From assembly GCF_963678635.1 (NCBI RefSeq), contig NC_087064.1, forward strand, positions 58,600,338 through 58,664,337: 64,000 nucleotides of DNA. The letters run 5' to 3'. The notes below the pieces were generated by a model. The model searched no databases, had not been told where the DNA came from, and saw only the letters and a list, made by a program, of their open reading frames with translations. The position numbers were made by a program, and so were the translations under genes. Origin of the DNA: Symsagittifera roscoffensis (lineage: Eukaryota > Xenacoelomorpha > Acoela > Convolutidae). Positions 57,001-64,000 of the stretch are shown here, in pieces; position 1 is the stretch's first letter, and the number at the start of each line of letters is the position of its first letter.

Positions 57001-57857
57001 GCTTGATGGCAGTGTGGGAATTGATGAGGCCATCATGGTGTCCTAGTCCCAACGCTGACTCAATATTACGGGCGACACAAGACGTACAGAGGGAACTGAA
57101 TGCAGACTGTAACCTGCGTGACCTCAACATCATATATAATGTGATGATAACAGCCTCTAAGAGCAACGGAGAAGATAAAGTGGAGTTGCCTGGCTGGGGA
57201 CCAGAAGACTGGGTCAAACCTGGTAGCTGTCTGGCGGAAGTCTGTGGACTGGAGGGTCATGTTTGTGGAGGTCTAGACTGTGTGAAAACCCTGGAGAAAC
57301 AACACAAGCAATTGACATTATTGTTTGGAAATGTAGTGATGAAAGCAAGAACGGAGACGGAACTGATAGCAGATTGCCATGGAGGAACCGATGTGAATCT
57401 AGTGACTGCACTAGGATTCTACAGCATGTTTGGTTCTTTAGAGTCACTATTGAATCTAGAACAGAAACATGAGATGGTCACAGCCATCAGCGTAGAAGTA
57501 TTTCCAGGAGTTCTGCAGACTGAGCAGAAATACATAGGAAAATGGAGGGAAGCAATCGAGACAGAAACGAACATCAGACACAGCGAAACTTATTGTAGAC
57601 CATCAGGAGCACGTTATTTTGTGGGTTCAACGTTGGCTCCAATGTGCAAGAGCAGGTATCCTGTACATTTCGTAGCTGTGGACGTGAAGAGTACAAGAAC
57701 GATTGTGGATCAAGCCTTCTCAGTGCCGAAGTGTGTGAGATTGGCGAGAATGTCTGAAAAGTCTTACGAGTTACTATGTAAGATGTTCTCAGCAGTTCCA
57801 GAGAGAACCAAAGAGGAGTTGGAGTCAATACTAGAAAGAAGTTCATGGGATATGTGA
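53970..57857 (+). CDS. ORF2 segment 4: large unknown region
   Basis: The longest intact piece (about 1,295 residues). The frame opens before 53,970 and no ATG is expected. Residues 1-300 are a folded, conserved part (relic at 3,100-3,820). Residues 300-560 are acidic and low-complexity. Residues 560-1,290 look folded, with PGWGPEDW near 57,190 and a Cys/His cluster at 57,228-57,281 arranged CX4C, then H, C, and CX4C spacing, which may bind zinc. The C-terminal 90 residues (HFVAVD, CVRLARMSEKSYELLC) are the best preserved part in the array relics. I recognise no named domain. It is too long and lacks the features of a retroviral envelope. It ends at TGA 57,855 near a frame change. Confidence 0.75.
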   Translation: MIYGPAVTFAFPDVKVEAYRRSVLHLNLISAVDGSTLNWCEQHTLRELMSEDLLFAKISEPEMRVINFDDHFRDRRGEVERGHIEVFPKLWNLRPYDKTNGEITRVPRLTAAYHKVREETKDWGDYKKLPEAIPEFPLIRRMLLGAVSVVQTPRLRAFETNERRVGNFVGTMDPYCVGRNAAVLQYTRFAYTDQATRRRISNAATPKPGRFDEEWRGLGLAPMRVRGRTELPETSIILTSVKKEMKVGEILQTRTFLAPFGCEEIKVVHGEEEDKSAGTLLIPRFQEEADDDEQGPSSSNKDKSEGDDGQGGSRQTEEPMQQDQAGGEDDRASTGGTSSLGFNIFSDLENNADTLETTEPADEGISTLEPPSAFMEMKQNLPESSSPGNSRNNDQRILMESPRRRRIEASARVPFLGTLPEEEWEVHHRDHESRTGCKLDRVAFMEEVCTVIQSYGTQSILKTGLNQPLMREVLDKLDECEGRLSELLIDSATDESEANSPIKMTPQDDEGEVVYLSRTRRGTMRSKMVIDKINAMKMKLGSRVMPRRVGKTKVDSEISMKAGNSAKRKRAEEVMDLGQGDYQLSGTDRILTDIAMVPPILMAGIKSTGYRSKRSDRTLTGAALEMEILSQCGESKMRDFKPSPMNHGKGSVAGQLTPVEYNRLTVSETVSMDEPTGGYMEMLEYRNSARGYVVALEDEEAMEGCLEMMLQGTTLKQKAYETLASSDIQAETIEQLVSLPWKAVVLRYFEEEMRTAPRVHALVAVPYVRTELQLRFAWCMMGLTREEYDSEERKRSKEEKVFLMTNLRDLIVQEGAAVACAKRRDALCFIRFLIEQISVPALNTCVKMLREGDERTKALFLLAMLDMQQSKPMRVNMKEPEELEPMKKIDEIRRFSNKELRLTKESMGALPKSSEYCGPIKKKSYSYVSGIIGIAYNPFLSEDIRDCFFDYEQAVLLRFWTSRIVTIKSVNNPQAKLGLVLEEEVTAPSVPKSDKRVEFGLGFSDELLRTSLMAVWELMRPSWCPSPNADSILRATQDVQRELNADCNLRDLNIIYNVMITASKSNGEDKVELPGWGPEDWVKPGSCLAEVCGLEGHVCGGLDCVKTLEKQHKQLTLLFGNVVMKARTETELIADCHGGTDVNLVTALGFYSMFGSLESLLNLEQKHEMVTAISVEVFPGVLQTEQKYIGKWREAIETETNIRHSETYCRPSGARYFVGSTLAPMCKSRYPVHFVAVDVKSTRTIVDQAFSVPKCVRLARMSEKSYELLCKMFSAVPERTKEELESILERSSWDM

Positions 57858-58060
57858 GCGGGAACTTCAGTGACTTTGAGAAACAGAAACAGAGAGGATC
57901 AACTGTCACAGATTACAATGCAGTAGATGAGAATGATGAAATCCACCGAGTGATGATGGAAGTGGAACCATTGCTGGAAGCTTCGGGAAAATGTAATTGG
58001 AGGAGCATCATGTTGACACATGACGAGTTTCCTTGCCACTGCTTGCTGCAGACCTGGTGA
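57845..58060 (+). CDS. ORF2 segment 5a: short continuation
   Basis: About 70 residues open in another frame directly after segment 4, ending at TGA 58,058 with the same frame open beyond. Array copies lack 57,850-58,410, so no relic supports this piece. It is either ORF2 continuation or sequence specific to this copy. Confidence 0.45.
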   Translation: MGYVSGNFSDFEKQKQRGSTVTDYNAVDENDEIHRVMMEVEPLLEASGKCNWRSIMLTHDEFPCHCLLQTW

Positions 58061-58534
58061 TATCCCAAGCGTAGTAATCTGATGTTGATCTGGGACTCTG
58101 GAGAGCTGCTCTCCATGGGTTTACCAGAATCATCACAGCCCGTAACAATAGTGATAGTGGGAGTTATGATGGCGCTACGATGGCTGGAAGCTCATGTGAG
58201 AGAAAATAATAGACAAGAGGCGCCGACGAGAGAACAATTGCGGAAATTAGATTGTCTAAAAGATTTAGATCTTTTTGAGACAATGTGCAAAATTCTAAAC
58301 ATTCCGATGGAAGTGAAGAAGATATGGGCGAGAAAACGATTGATGCCATGGTTCAGAGCTAACATGACTGCATGGTTGTACGAGTATGCGAAAAAGCATA
58401 TGTCGAAGCATGGCAGAGTGTACAGTCTAATATCAGCTGGACATTGGAGCAGGAGCTTTCAAGCGAGCTCTCGTGACTCATCGGAATGCAGTGACCACTG
58501 CTGTGAAAAGAATTTCCAGGACGAGTGTGCGTAG
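58061..58534 (+). CDS. ORF2 segment 5b: unknown helical C-terminal region
   Basis: Same frame as 5a; first ATG at 58,082. It contains a hydrophobic run (VTIVIVGVMMALRW, about 58,140-58,180) followed by a charged helix and a basic stretch. The hydrophobic run could be a membrane segment, but it lies mid-protein and is only about 14 residues. From about 58,430 the conserved sequence switches to another frame, so the Cys-rich end of this piece is probably out-of-frame noise. Confidence 0.5.
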   Translation, partial: YPKRSNLMLIWDSGELLSMGLPESSQPVTIVIVGVMMALRWLEAHVRENNRQEAPTREQLRKLDCLKDLDLFETMCKILNIPMEVKKIWARKRLMPWFRANMTAWLYEYAKKHMSKHGRVYSLISAGHWSRSFQASSRDSSECSDHCCEKNFQDECA

Positions 58535-58781
58535 TGGAAATGAGAAGGCAGAGATGCTGAAAGAAGATTTGGAGAGAAACGTGACGTTGTGTCTCCACAA
58601 CAGTTTCTGCAGAAACAGAGAATCCAACGTGGATCCCCTACCTTGCTGTAAACAGAGGGTAGAAGAGCAGAAGTGTTGGAGGACGGCTTCCAACAGCGTC
58701 AGGATAGCCAACGATGTGCTACAAGACACGGAAACCGAAAGTGCGGAGTCAGTATCACAGGAGGAAGAAATGGAACATTGA
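58449..58781 (+). CDS. ORF2 segment 6: C-terminal tail
   Basis: The frame GAFKRALVTHRNAVT (from about 58,452) matches array relics at 6,640-6,700, which supports it as the true coding frame. It ends with an acidic tail at 58,781. From 58,673 another frame is also open to 58,882 with a very basic end, and relics exist for both, so the final residues of ORF2 are uncertain. Relics at 6,760-7,065 extend to the equal of about 58,890. Confidence 0.55.
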   Translation, partial: AGAFKRALVTHRNAVTTAVKRISRTSVRSGNEKAEMLKEDLERNVTLCLHNSFCRNRESNVDPLPCCKQRVEEQKCWRTASNSVRIANDVLQDTETESAESVSQEEEMEH

Positions 58782-60169
58782 TGAATGGTCGAGAAAACAA
58801 GAGGCAACAAGAAAGAAAATTAGAAGAATTTAGAAGTTTTAGAACTTCTAAACGACGAAAAAAGAAGAAAACAAAGGAGTGATGAAGAAAAGTTGAAACT
58901 CGGAATTGTTTTATGTGTGTGAAAAACTCAAGTGAGAAACCAAGCAACCAAGTTGTAATTGAAAACTGAAACATTTAGTTGAGTTTTGAAATTGTTGCAT
59001 TTATAAATTTGCATTTTGATATTAGTTGAAGTGGCTTTAGAGACACTTATTATTTATTTAGAAAGGTTTAAGAGGAGAGTATATTTAAATATTCCAGCCT
59101 GCATGATTGTTTTTAATCACTTAGGGAGACTGATCACTTTGTGGTGACATGAGAGACTTGAGTAATCTCTTGAAGAGGGAGGTTGTTACATTGTTCTTTC
59201 TAACTACAAAGTTTCTTAGTTTTAATATTACAGGACAATAACAAGCAAGGTTTCCGAAGGGAAGAGCATAGTAGGATAATTTTAGCTTGTTGGTTGGCAG
59301 GACTGTCCTGCAAGCCAACACCTTTTAAATCTAAGAGAAAAAGTTTTAATCGGGACATTGACACTGGAAGTCAGAAAACATGTTTTATCTTAGGTCATAT
59401 CCTCAATGTGCAGATTAATGAGAGAATTTGAAGGCTATAGTGATGTAGTATGATGCCATTTATATTCTGCAGTGAGTCGATGTGACGTGGATAAAAGTAA
59501 TTTCGTGCATTTTGTAAATTCTGTTCGATGACACTGTAACGATTTTACGAACATTGCGCGATTCAATAAGGACATTGACCGGACTGTCCGGGGAGTATGT
59601 GGCATTCGACCAAAATGGCCAAAATGCAATTTGTGCAGACTTCGAATTTTTAGCAGTAAGCCTTCCGGATTGGTGGTTATTAAGAACTAAGAACGTTATT
59701 GGACCGATTGGCCAGACGGTGAGGGCTGGAATATTCTAGTATTTTTAAATTTCAAAAATTCGAATTATGACATCATATTTCTGAGAAACGTCAGAAACGG
59801 CCATTTTGGCAAAAACGAGAAAAACAGGAGAACAACTTTATCTGCGATAGCGAACAGGACGAAAATCGAGATTAAAAACGACAACCAACTACAGAATAGC
59901 AGAGGACGTTCCGAGTTGCAACTATTGTGCTGCTACAATAGTTGCAAGGCCGTTGCAATCAACGGTGAAGGGTAAGAGACAGCCTTCCGGAATAGGAGGA
60001 AATCAAGATTAACGAGCTTGATTCAGCGGATTCGTCAATCCGGAAGGATAAAGAAACTGAAACTTTTATCCTGCCACGAAAACTTTTAGCATCCTGTCAT
60101 GTCCTGACTTGAATTTAATTGATATTTGGATTAGTTTTGACAAGGATGAAGTGCTAGGAGTTGGGGGGG

Positions 60170-61430
60170 GGTTGATCCATCTTCGATGGAGATGATGATT
60201 TTTATCTACTGAACAAAAACAATAGTAATATAATAAGTAGTAACCCTGTTTTTAGGAGTGACCTCGTGGTCTGGGGATACTGAGACCCAGCCATGAGCTC
60301 ACTAGTTGCATGTAATTAAGTTAATTTGAGCGTTCTGGTCGAAGCCGGAGAGCAGTAACGTTTTTGTCGACCCGATGTTAGAAAGACCACCGAAAAGTAG
60401 TGGCTTGGTAGAGACGGTGAAAAGCATGCAAAGCTCTGTTTAGACGTTAGCCAGTCGTCTTAAGACTTAGTTTTGTTATCCGTCGATATGTATCTTCCGG
60501 GCGAATGTTACAATTTGTGCCAGTCGGTCATATTTGGAAGTTTGACCTTGAGAGAAGCAAAAAACACTTAATTTTGGAGTGAAATTTAATTTTTCAAAAT
60601 TTCGAATGGAACCTGTCATGCACGATTTTCTCGCGATAACTGAAAATCAGAAAAGAGAAGTCAGAACAATCGAGTGACAATCGCGGGAAAGTTGCTAGAA
60701 AAATCAGTGGGAAATTGCTATTCGCAATTTCAGTAGCGATAATAATCTAGAGTAGAGCTGTCCCATCTAGAACAGAGACGAGCGCATCCCCACGAACTGG
60801 ATTGTTGTGATTGGAGTATTATTCTAAACTAGACTAGAGTGAACCTTCGGTGGAAAGGTGGACAGCTAGAGTGTCCCAATGGTTCACGAGAACTGACATT
60901 CTAGAGTACAAACTTGTTCTTGTTATTAAAACTGACAAACATTAAACTCATTTTAGTTACTTAATTGATTCTTGAGTTGCATACCGACTTATTTACTTCC
61001 TGATTCTTGAGCGTGCTACAATGTGAGTACTAATTTAAAATTCTAGAGTGTGTTTTATAATTGTTATGTTGAGGTAAGGCGAGTTTTAGGTTGATCCATC
61101 TGAAATGGATCAAAGTTCCACTGTCTAATAAAAAGTAACTTAACGGATTGTTCCGACCCGGTTTTTAACGGCGTTCATGTATTTTGGGTATCTAGAGACC
61201 TGAGTATGGGGACGTTATTAATTCTAGAGTGGGGGGGATATTTTAGTAGTAGCCTTTAAGCTGTAACGGGTCGTGGTCTCGTGTCAGAAGCGAACCGAAT
61301 TGGCTCCGACTGATTTGAGGTGGAAAAACACAAGAGATAGTGTCCCTGACTCTTGAGCCAATAGTTATAGGGCCTATTTTTCTTAAGCCTCATGTGTGAC
61401 TGCAGTAGACGAATGTTACATAGTGTTTTT
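60170..61430 (+). repeat. Diverged tandem duplication, period about 910-920 bp
   Basis: GTTGATCCAT at 60,171 recurs as GTTGATCCAT at 61,090. Landmarks ending in GTTTTTA (60,246 region against 61,160 region), CTTAAG (60,459 against 61,382) and CGAATGTTAC (60,502 against 61,410) keep nearly constant offsets of about 908-920. The intervening sequence is poorly conserved, so the duplication is old. Confidence 0.5.
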
Positions 61431-61515
61431 ATGGCGCTCCTGGGTGTTTACGACATCAAGACTACGGAGTCAAACCCACTTGAGACAGCTTCGGGCTGAA
61501 TGCCCATTCTAGAGT
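60898..61515 (+). repeat. Four copies of ATTCTAGAGT
   Basis: Exact copies start at 60,898, 61,040, 61,221 and 61,506; a one-mismatch copy lies at 60,744. Irregular spacing suggests a site motif rather than a tandem repeat. Confidence 0.8.
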
Positions 61516-62912
61516 ACCGGTGGTACGGTTCGACAGGAACGTGCAAACCTTCCGGTTGTACCGTGATAGCTTTTTAAGAAAACTCGAGAAAATTTCCTGG
61601 TACGCTCTCCAAACGAGGCTTAGCTAACCGAGTAAAGGGGGGCAACTAGGGGGACAAAAACACGAGCAAAAAGACAAAAAGCAAAACAAAAACCAAAAAA
61701 GAATAGAAAAAGGAACAAAAACCATAAAACGAAAAAAGACAGTGACTTTGACACCAGATCAGTTGGATCAAACCTTTATATTAATTAAATAGTATACCCA
61801 TACTGTTTTACAAGTTCGATCGTTTCGATCAACCTAGCAATTTAACCCAGTAACCTTAATAAAGTGCCCGAGTGTGGGGCGTTGTCAAGGGTTTTCAGAT
61901 AGCTTGGAACTTAGCTGGAAAACAAGGAGACTTGACTGGAAGAGGTGACCGGCCGAGTGGGAAACTGGTTCAGGAACACTTGAGCTGAACCAATAGGAGA
62001 CTGAACTGGAACAGGTGATCAGTCGAGTGGGAAAGCAGCCAAGAAGGATCTGACAGTTCTCGAGTTCTCAAGTTGGGCAGAACGGGTATCGTTACAATTC
62101 ACATTACATTATAGGAAATAAGTGTAAAATTGGATAAGCGATATCCCCCGGTTTTGACAAACGTTTTTACTTGAGCAGGCCTGGAGACAGGTCTACGGTT
62201 TTCTCTTGAGAGGTTTAGCACCCGGCGCTTAAGGTAATTTTAGGCTTAAGAAGGGGGGCTAAAAAGGGGGGAGGTTAGAAGGGGGGCTGGTTAAGTTAGA
62301 GGTTGGTGGTTGTAAATTGTAAAAAAGGGAGAAAATTAGAGTAACTAATTGGTCGACATCGTTGATTTAGTTACATTAGTCATTTAAACGCGTTGGTCAT
62401 AGGAAACGGATATCCAAAATTGGAATTAGGTTAAGGTAGGTACCCTGGTCGGATCGGTAGGGGGGAACGGACATAGACAGTTTTTGTGATACCCCATAAG
62501 ATCGCTAGCAGGGGGGAAGGAAACGCGTGGCAATTAGGTACCAGACATTTTTTTTTCGACGAAAGGTAGACATTGGTCACCTTTGAATTTTAGGTGGGCT
62601 CATTTTTCAGTTTTTATTACTTTTTCTGGCTTGGATTTTTTGTTGCATTTTGGGGAGGATTTGTGTTTAGTTTTTATACGAACAGGTGATCACAAGATAC
62701 CTGCGCACATGTTTTGGTCTCAAGTTGCTTGGAACATTGAAATAGAGGTAACTAAAAAGAAACAAGAAAAAAGGGGGGTCAGCATTTGGCTTTTAAGAGA
62801 GGGTTTGTGGGGAAATTTTACTAGAGCTTGAGTGGTGGTACAAGGTACAGTGAATCAAGAAGTCCCCATAACGAAGAAGAGAGAGGTCCCACCGCTCAGA
62901 CACTTGTCAACA

Positions 62913-63870
62913 GTCTTGGGACAGTGCCAAAGAAGTCCTGGGACAGTGTTGGACCAGAACAGTCTTGATACAGTCTTGGGACAGTGGTCTTGGGACAGTG
63001 GTCTTGGGACAGGGTCTTGGGACAGGGTCTTGGGACAGTGGTCTTGGGACAGTGGTCTTGGGACAGGGTCTTGGGACAGTGGTCTTGGGACAGTGGCCTT
63101 GGGGCAAGGGTCTTGGGACAGGGTCTTGGGACAGTGGCCTTGAGACAGTGGTCTTGGGACAGGGTCTTGGGACAGGGTCTTGGGACAGGGTCTTGGGACA
63201 GTGGTCTTGGGACAGTGGTCTTGGGACAAGGGTCTTGGGACAGTGGTCTTGGGACAAGGGTCTTGGGACAAGGGTCTTGGGACAGGGTCTTGGGACAAGG
63301 GTCTTGGGACAAGGGTCTTGAGACAGTGGTCTTGGGACAGTAGTCTTGGGACACTAGCCTTGGGATAGTAGTCTTGGGACAGTAGTCTTGGGACACTAGC
63401 CTTGGGACAGTGGTCTTGGGACACTAGCCTTGGGACACTAGCCTTGGGACACTAGCCTTGGGACAGTAGTCTTGGGACACTAGCCTTGGGACACTAGCCT
63501 TGGGACACTAGCCTTGGGACAGTGGTCTTGGGACACTAGACTTGGGACACTAGCCTTGGGACAGTAGTCTTGGGACACTAGCCTTGGGACACTAGCCTTG
63601 GGACACTAGCCTTGGGACAGTAGTCTTGGGACACTAGCCTTGGGACAGTAGTCTTGGGACACTAGCCTTGGGACACTAGCCTTGGGACAGTGGTCTTGGG
63701 ACACTAGCCTTGGGACACTAGCCTTGGGACACTACTCTCAGGTCAGGGGTCTTGGGACACTGACGGAGTACTGGGACATTACCGAACAGTCTTGGGACAG
63801 TAAAAGGAAGCCTGGGACGGTACGAAGAAGAGTAGGGACGGTAACTGGAAGTCTTAGGACAGTATAAAAA
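62913..63870 (+). repeat. 13-14 bp minisatellite, CTTGGGACAGTGGT type
   Basis: About 65 units. The first part (to about 63,340) mixes 14-base GTCTTGGGACAGTG and 13-base GTCTTGGGACAGG forms. From about 63,345 the form CCTTGGGACACTAG dominates, alternating with TCTTGGGACAGTAG. Flanking units decay at both ends (63,760-63,870). The long open frames on both strands here are a by-product of the repeat and code for nothing recognisable. Confidence 0.95.
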
Positions 63871-64000
63871 TTAAAGTAAAATTACAACAAGCTGTTTTAA
63901 GACAGGATTAAGACAGAACAAGACAAATTGGAACCCGGTACAGTTGAGACCACGAATAAAGAAAATTACTCGAAGATTTTAGAGAACTGGAACAAGGTTT
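63871..64000 (+). other. Sequence after the minisatellite to window end
   Basis: A short A-rich unique stretch. No LTR start matching 37,824 and no return to array sequence is seen, so the element continues beyond the window. Confidence 0.6.

Larger units (their letters stand above)
49828..58781 (+). pseudogene. ORF2 overall: giant second polyprotein with SGNH hydrolase, interrupted
   Basis: Six open segments described below join into about 2,980 codons. Breaks: TGA at 50,629 in an otherwise continuous frame; one extra base near 52,905; one extra base near 53,940-53,957; a frame change near 57,850; TGA at 58,058; a frame change between 58,423 and 58,449. Array relics support the continuity of the last parts. 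The start could be ATG 49,828 or, less likely, the ATG-less open region from 49,780. ORF2 occupies the env position, but I see no signal peptide, fusion peptide or convincing terminal membrane anchor. Known modules: coiled coil, SGNH hydrolase, possible second SGNH-like module. The rest is unknown. Confidence 0.72.
58883..62912 (+). other. 3' noncoding region of the element
   Basis: About 4 kb without a credible gene; short open frames here lack any similarity or composition bias. It contains a duplicated block (60,170-60,520 and 61,090-61,430), four copies of a 10-base motif, G runs of 6-9 bases (60,162, 61,231, 62,250-62,290, 62,460, 62,513), an A-rich tract at 61,655-61,740, and an 80-bp stretch (59,975-60,050) similar to 38,095-38,175 of the 5' region. 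A polypurine tract for second-strand priming might be among the G-rich runs, but without the 3' LTR start it cannot be assigned. Confidence 0.7.
37824..64000 (+). mobile_element. Giant Ty3/gypsy-type LTR retrotransposon, right end outside window
   Basis: The element has a noncoding 5' region (about 2 kb), ORF1 gag-protease-RT-RNase H-integrase-macro (39,844-49,449), a spacer, ORF2 with an SGNH hydrolase (49,828 to about 58,800), then about 5 kb of noncoding DNA with a minisatellite. The order PR-RT-RH-IN is that of Ty3/gypsy. The minimum length of 26.2 kb compares with about 5-10 kb for ordinary members; giant Ty3/gypsy elements such as the planarian Burro family are known. The left end begins with TG at 37,824. 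No 3' LTR is seen, so LTR length, target duplication and age cannot be read here. Both ORFs carry a few breaks. Confidence 0.9.

Noticed and set aside
40999-58060. Recoding of stops (suppression or alternative genetic code)
   Set aside because: TAA, TAG and TGA all occur, and they come with indels. Terminal stops also use TGA. Decay or sequence error is simpler.
49828-58781. ORF2 as a retroviral envelope
   Set aside because: No signal peptide at the start, no furin-like site with a following fusion peptide, and no C-terminal membrane anchor. Hydrophobic runs at about 53,540 and 58,140 are short and internal.
59121-62831. Short open frames of 60-100 codons in the 3' region
   Set aside because: No similarity to the family or to known proteins and no supporting composition; the lengths are expected by chance.
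62832-63424. Long overlapping open frames on both strands made of SQDHCPK- or LGTGSWDS-like repeats
   Set aside because: They are translations of the 13-14 bp minisatellite, open in several frames at once because the unit lacks stops. There is no start context and no family similarity.

Overview
The window looks like invertebrate metazoan nuclear DNA made almost entirely of one family of very large Ty3/gypsy-type LTR retrotransposon. I see no bacterial genes, no host genes, no rRNA or tRNA and no CRISPR. The sequence alone does not identify the host. The metazoan call rests on the Ty3/gypsy pol, the long AG/CT microsatellites and the many nested decayed copies.

Positions 1-37,823 are an array of dead fragments of the family. 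Blocks on the plus and minus strands alternate, and the same blocks recur almost identically: 868-3,420 recurs at 16,330-18,886 and at 26,457-29,010; the minus block 11,063-15,440 recurs at 20,361-24,725. The copies share their stops, deletions and junctions, so the array was multiplied after the element had died. The period is about 15.5 kb. One unit contains a 200-N assembly gap (18,887-19,086) where its siblings carry about 6.4 kb. The fragments cover gag, protease, RT, RNase H, the RNase H-integrase linker and much of the second ORF. I could not find integrase, the macro-like domain or any LTR in the array.

From about 37,824 to beyond the right edge (more than 26 kb) lies a much better preserved element. 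It begins with about 2 kb of noncoding DNA (5' LTR and/or leader) rich in a CCGGAGGGGT motif. ORF1 (39,844-49,449) encodes a large gag with coiled coil and two CCHC zinc knuckles, an aspartic protease (DTGA), RT (YVDD), RNase H, an unusually long acidic linker, an integrase (HHCC and D-58-D-35-E) and, after integrase, an acidic region ending in a TARG1/OARD1-like macro domain. After a 0.38 kb spacer, ORF2 (49,828 to about 58,800) encodes a coiled-coil start, an SGNH/GDSL hydrolase with its catalytic residues intact, a possible second inactive SGNH-like module and about 1,700 residues I do not recognise. About 5 kb of noncoding DNA follows, with a roughly 910-bp diverged duplication and a 13-14 bp minisatellite. 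The 3' LTR is not in the window.

The element is interrupted too: ORF1 by four in-frame stops and two frameshifts, ORF2 by two in-frame stops and four frame changes. The pieces listed below are therefore open segments of two very long ancestral reading frames, not separate genes. The likely scheme is that ORF1 supplies capsid, replication and integration functions, while ORF2 sits in the env-like position but shows no convincing signal peptide or fusion protein.
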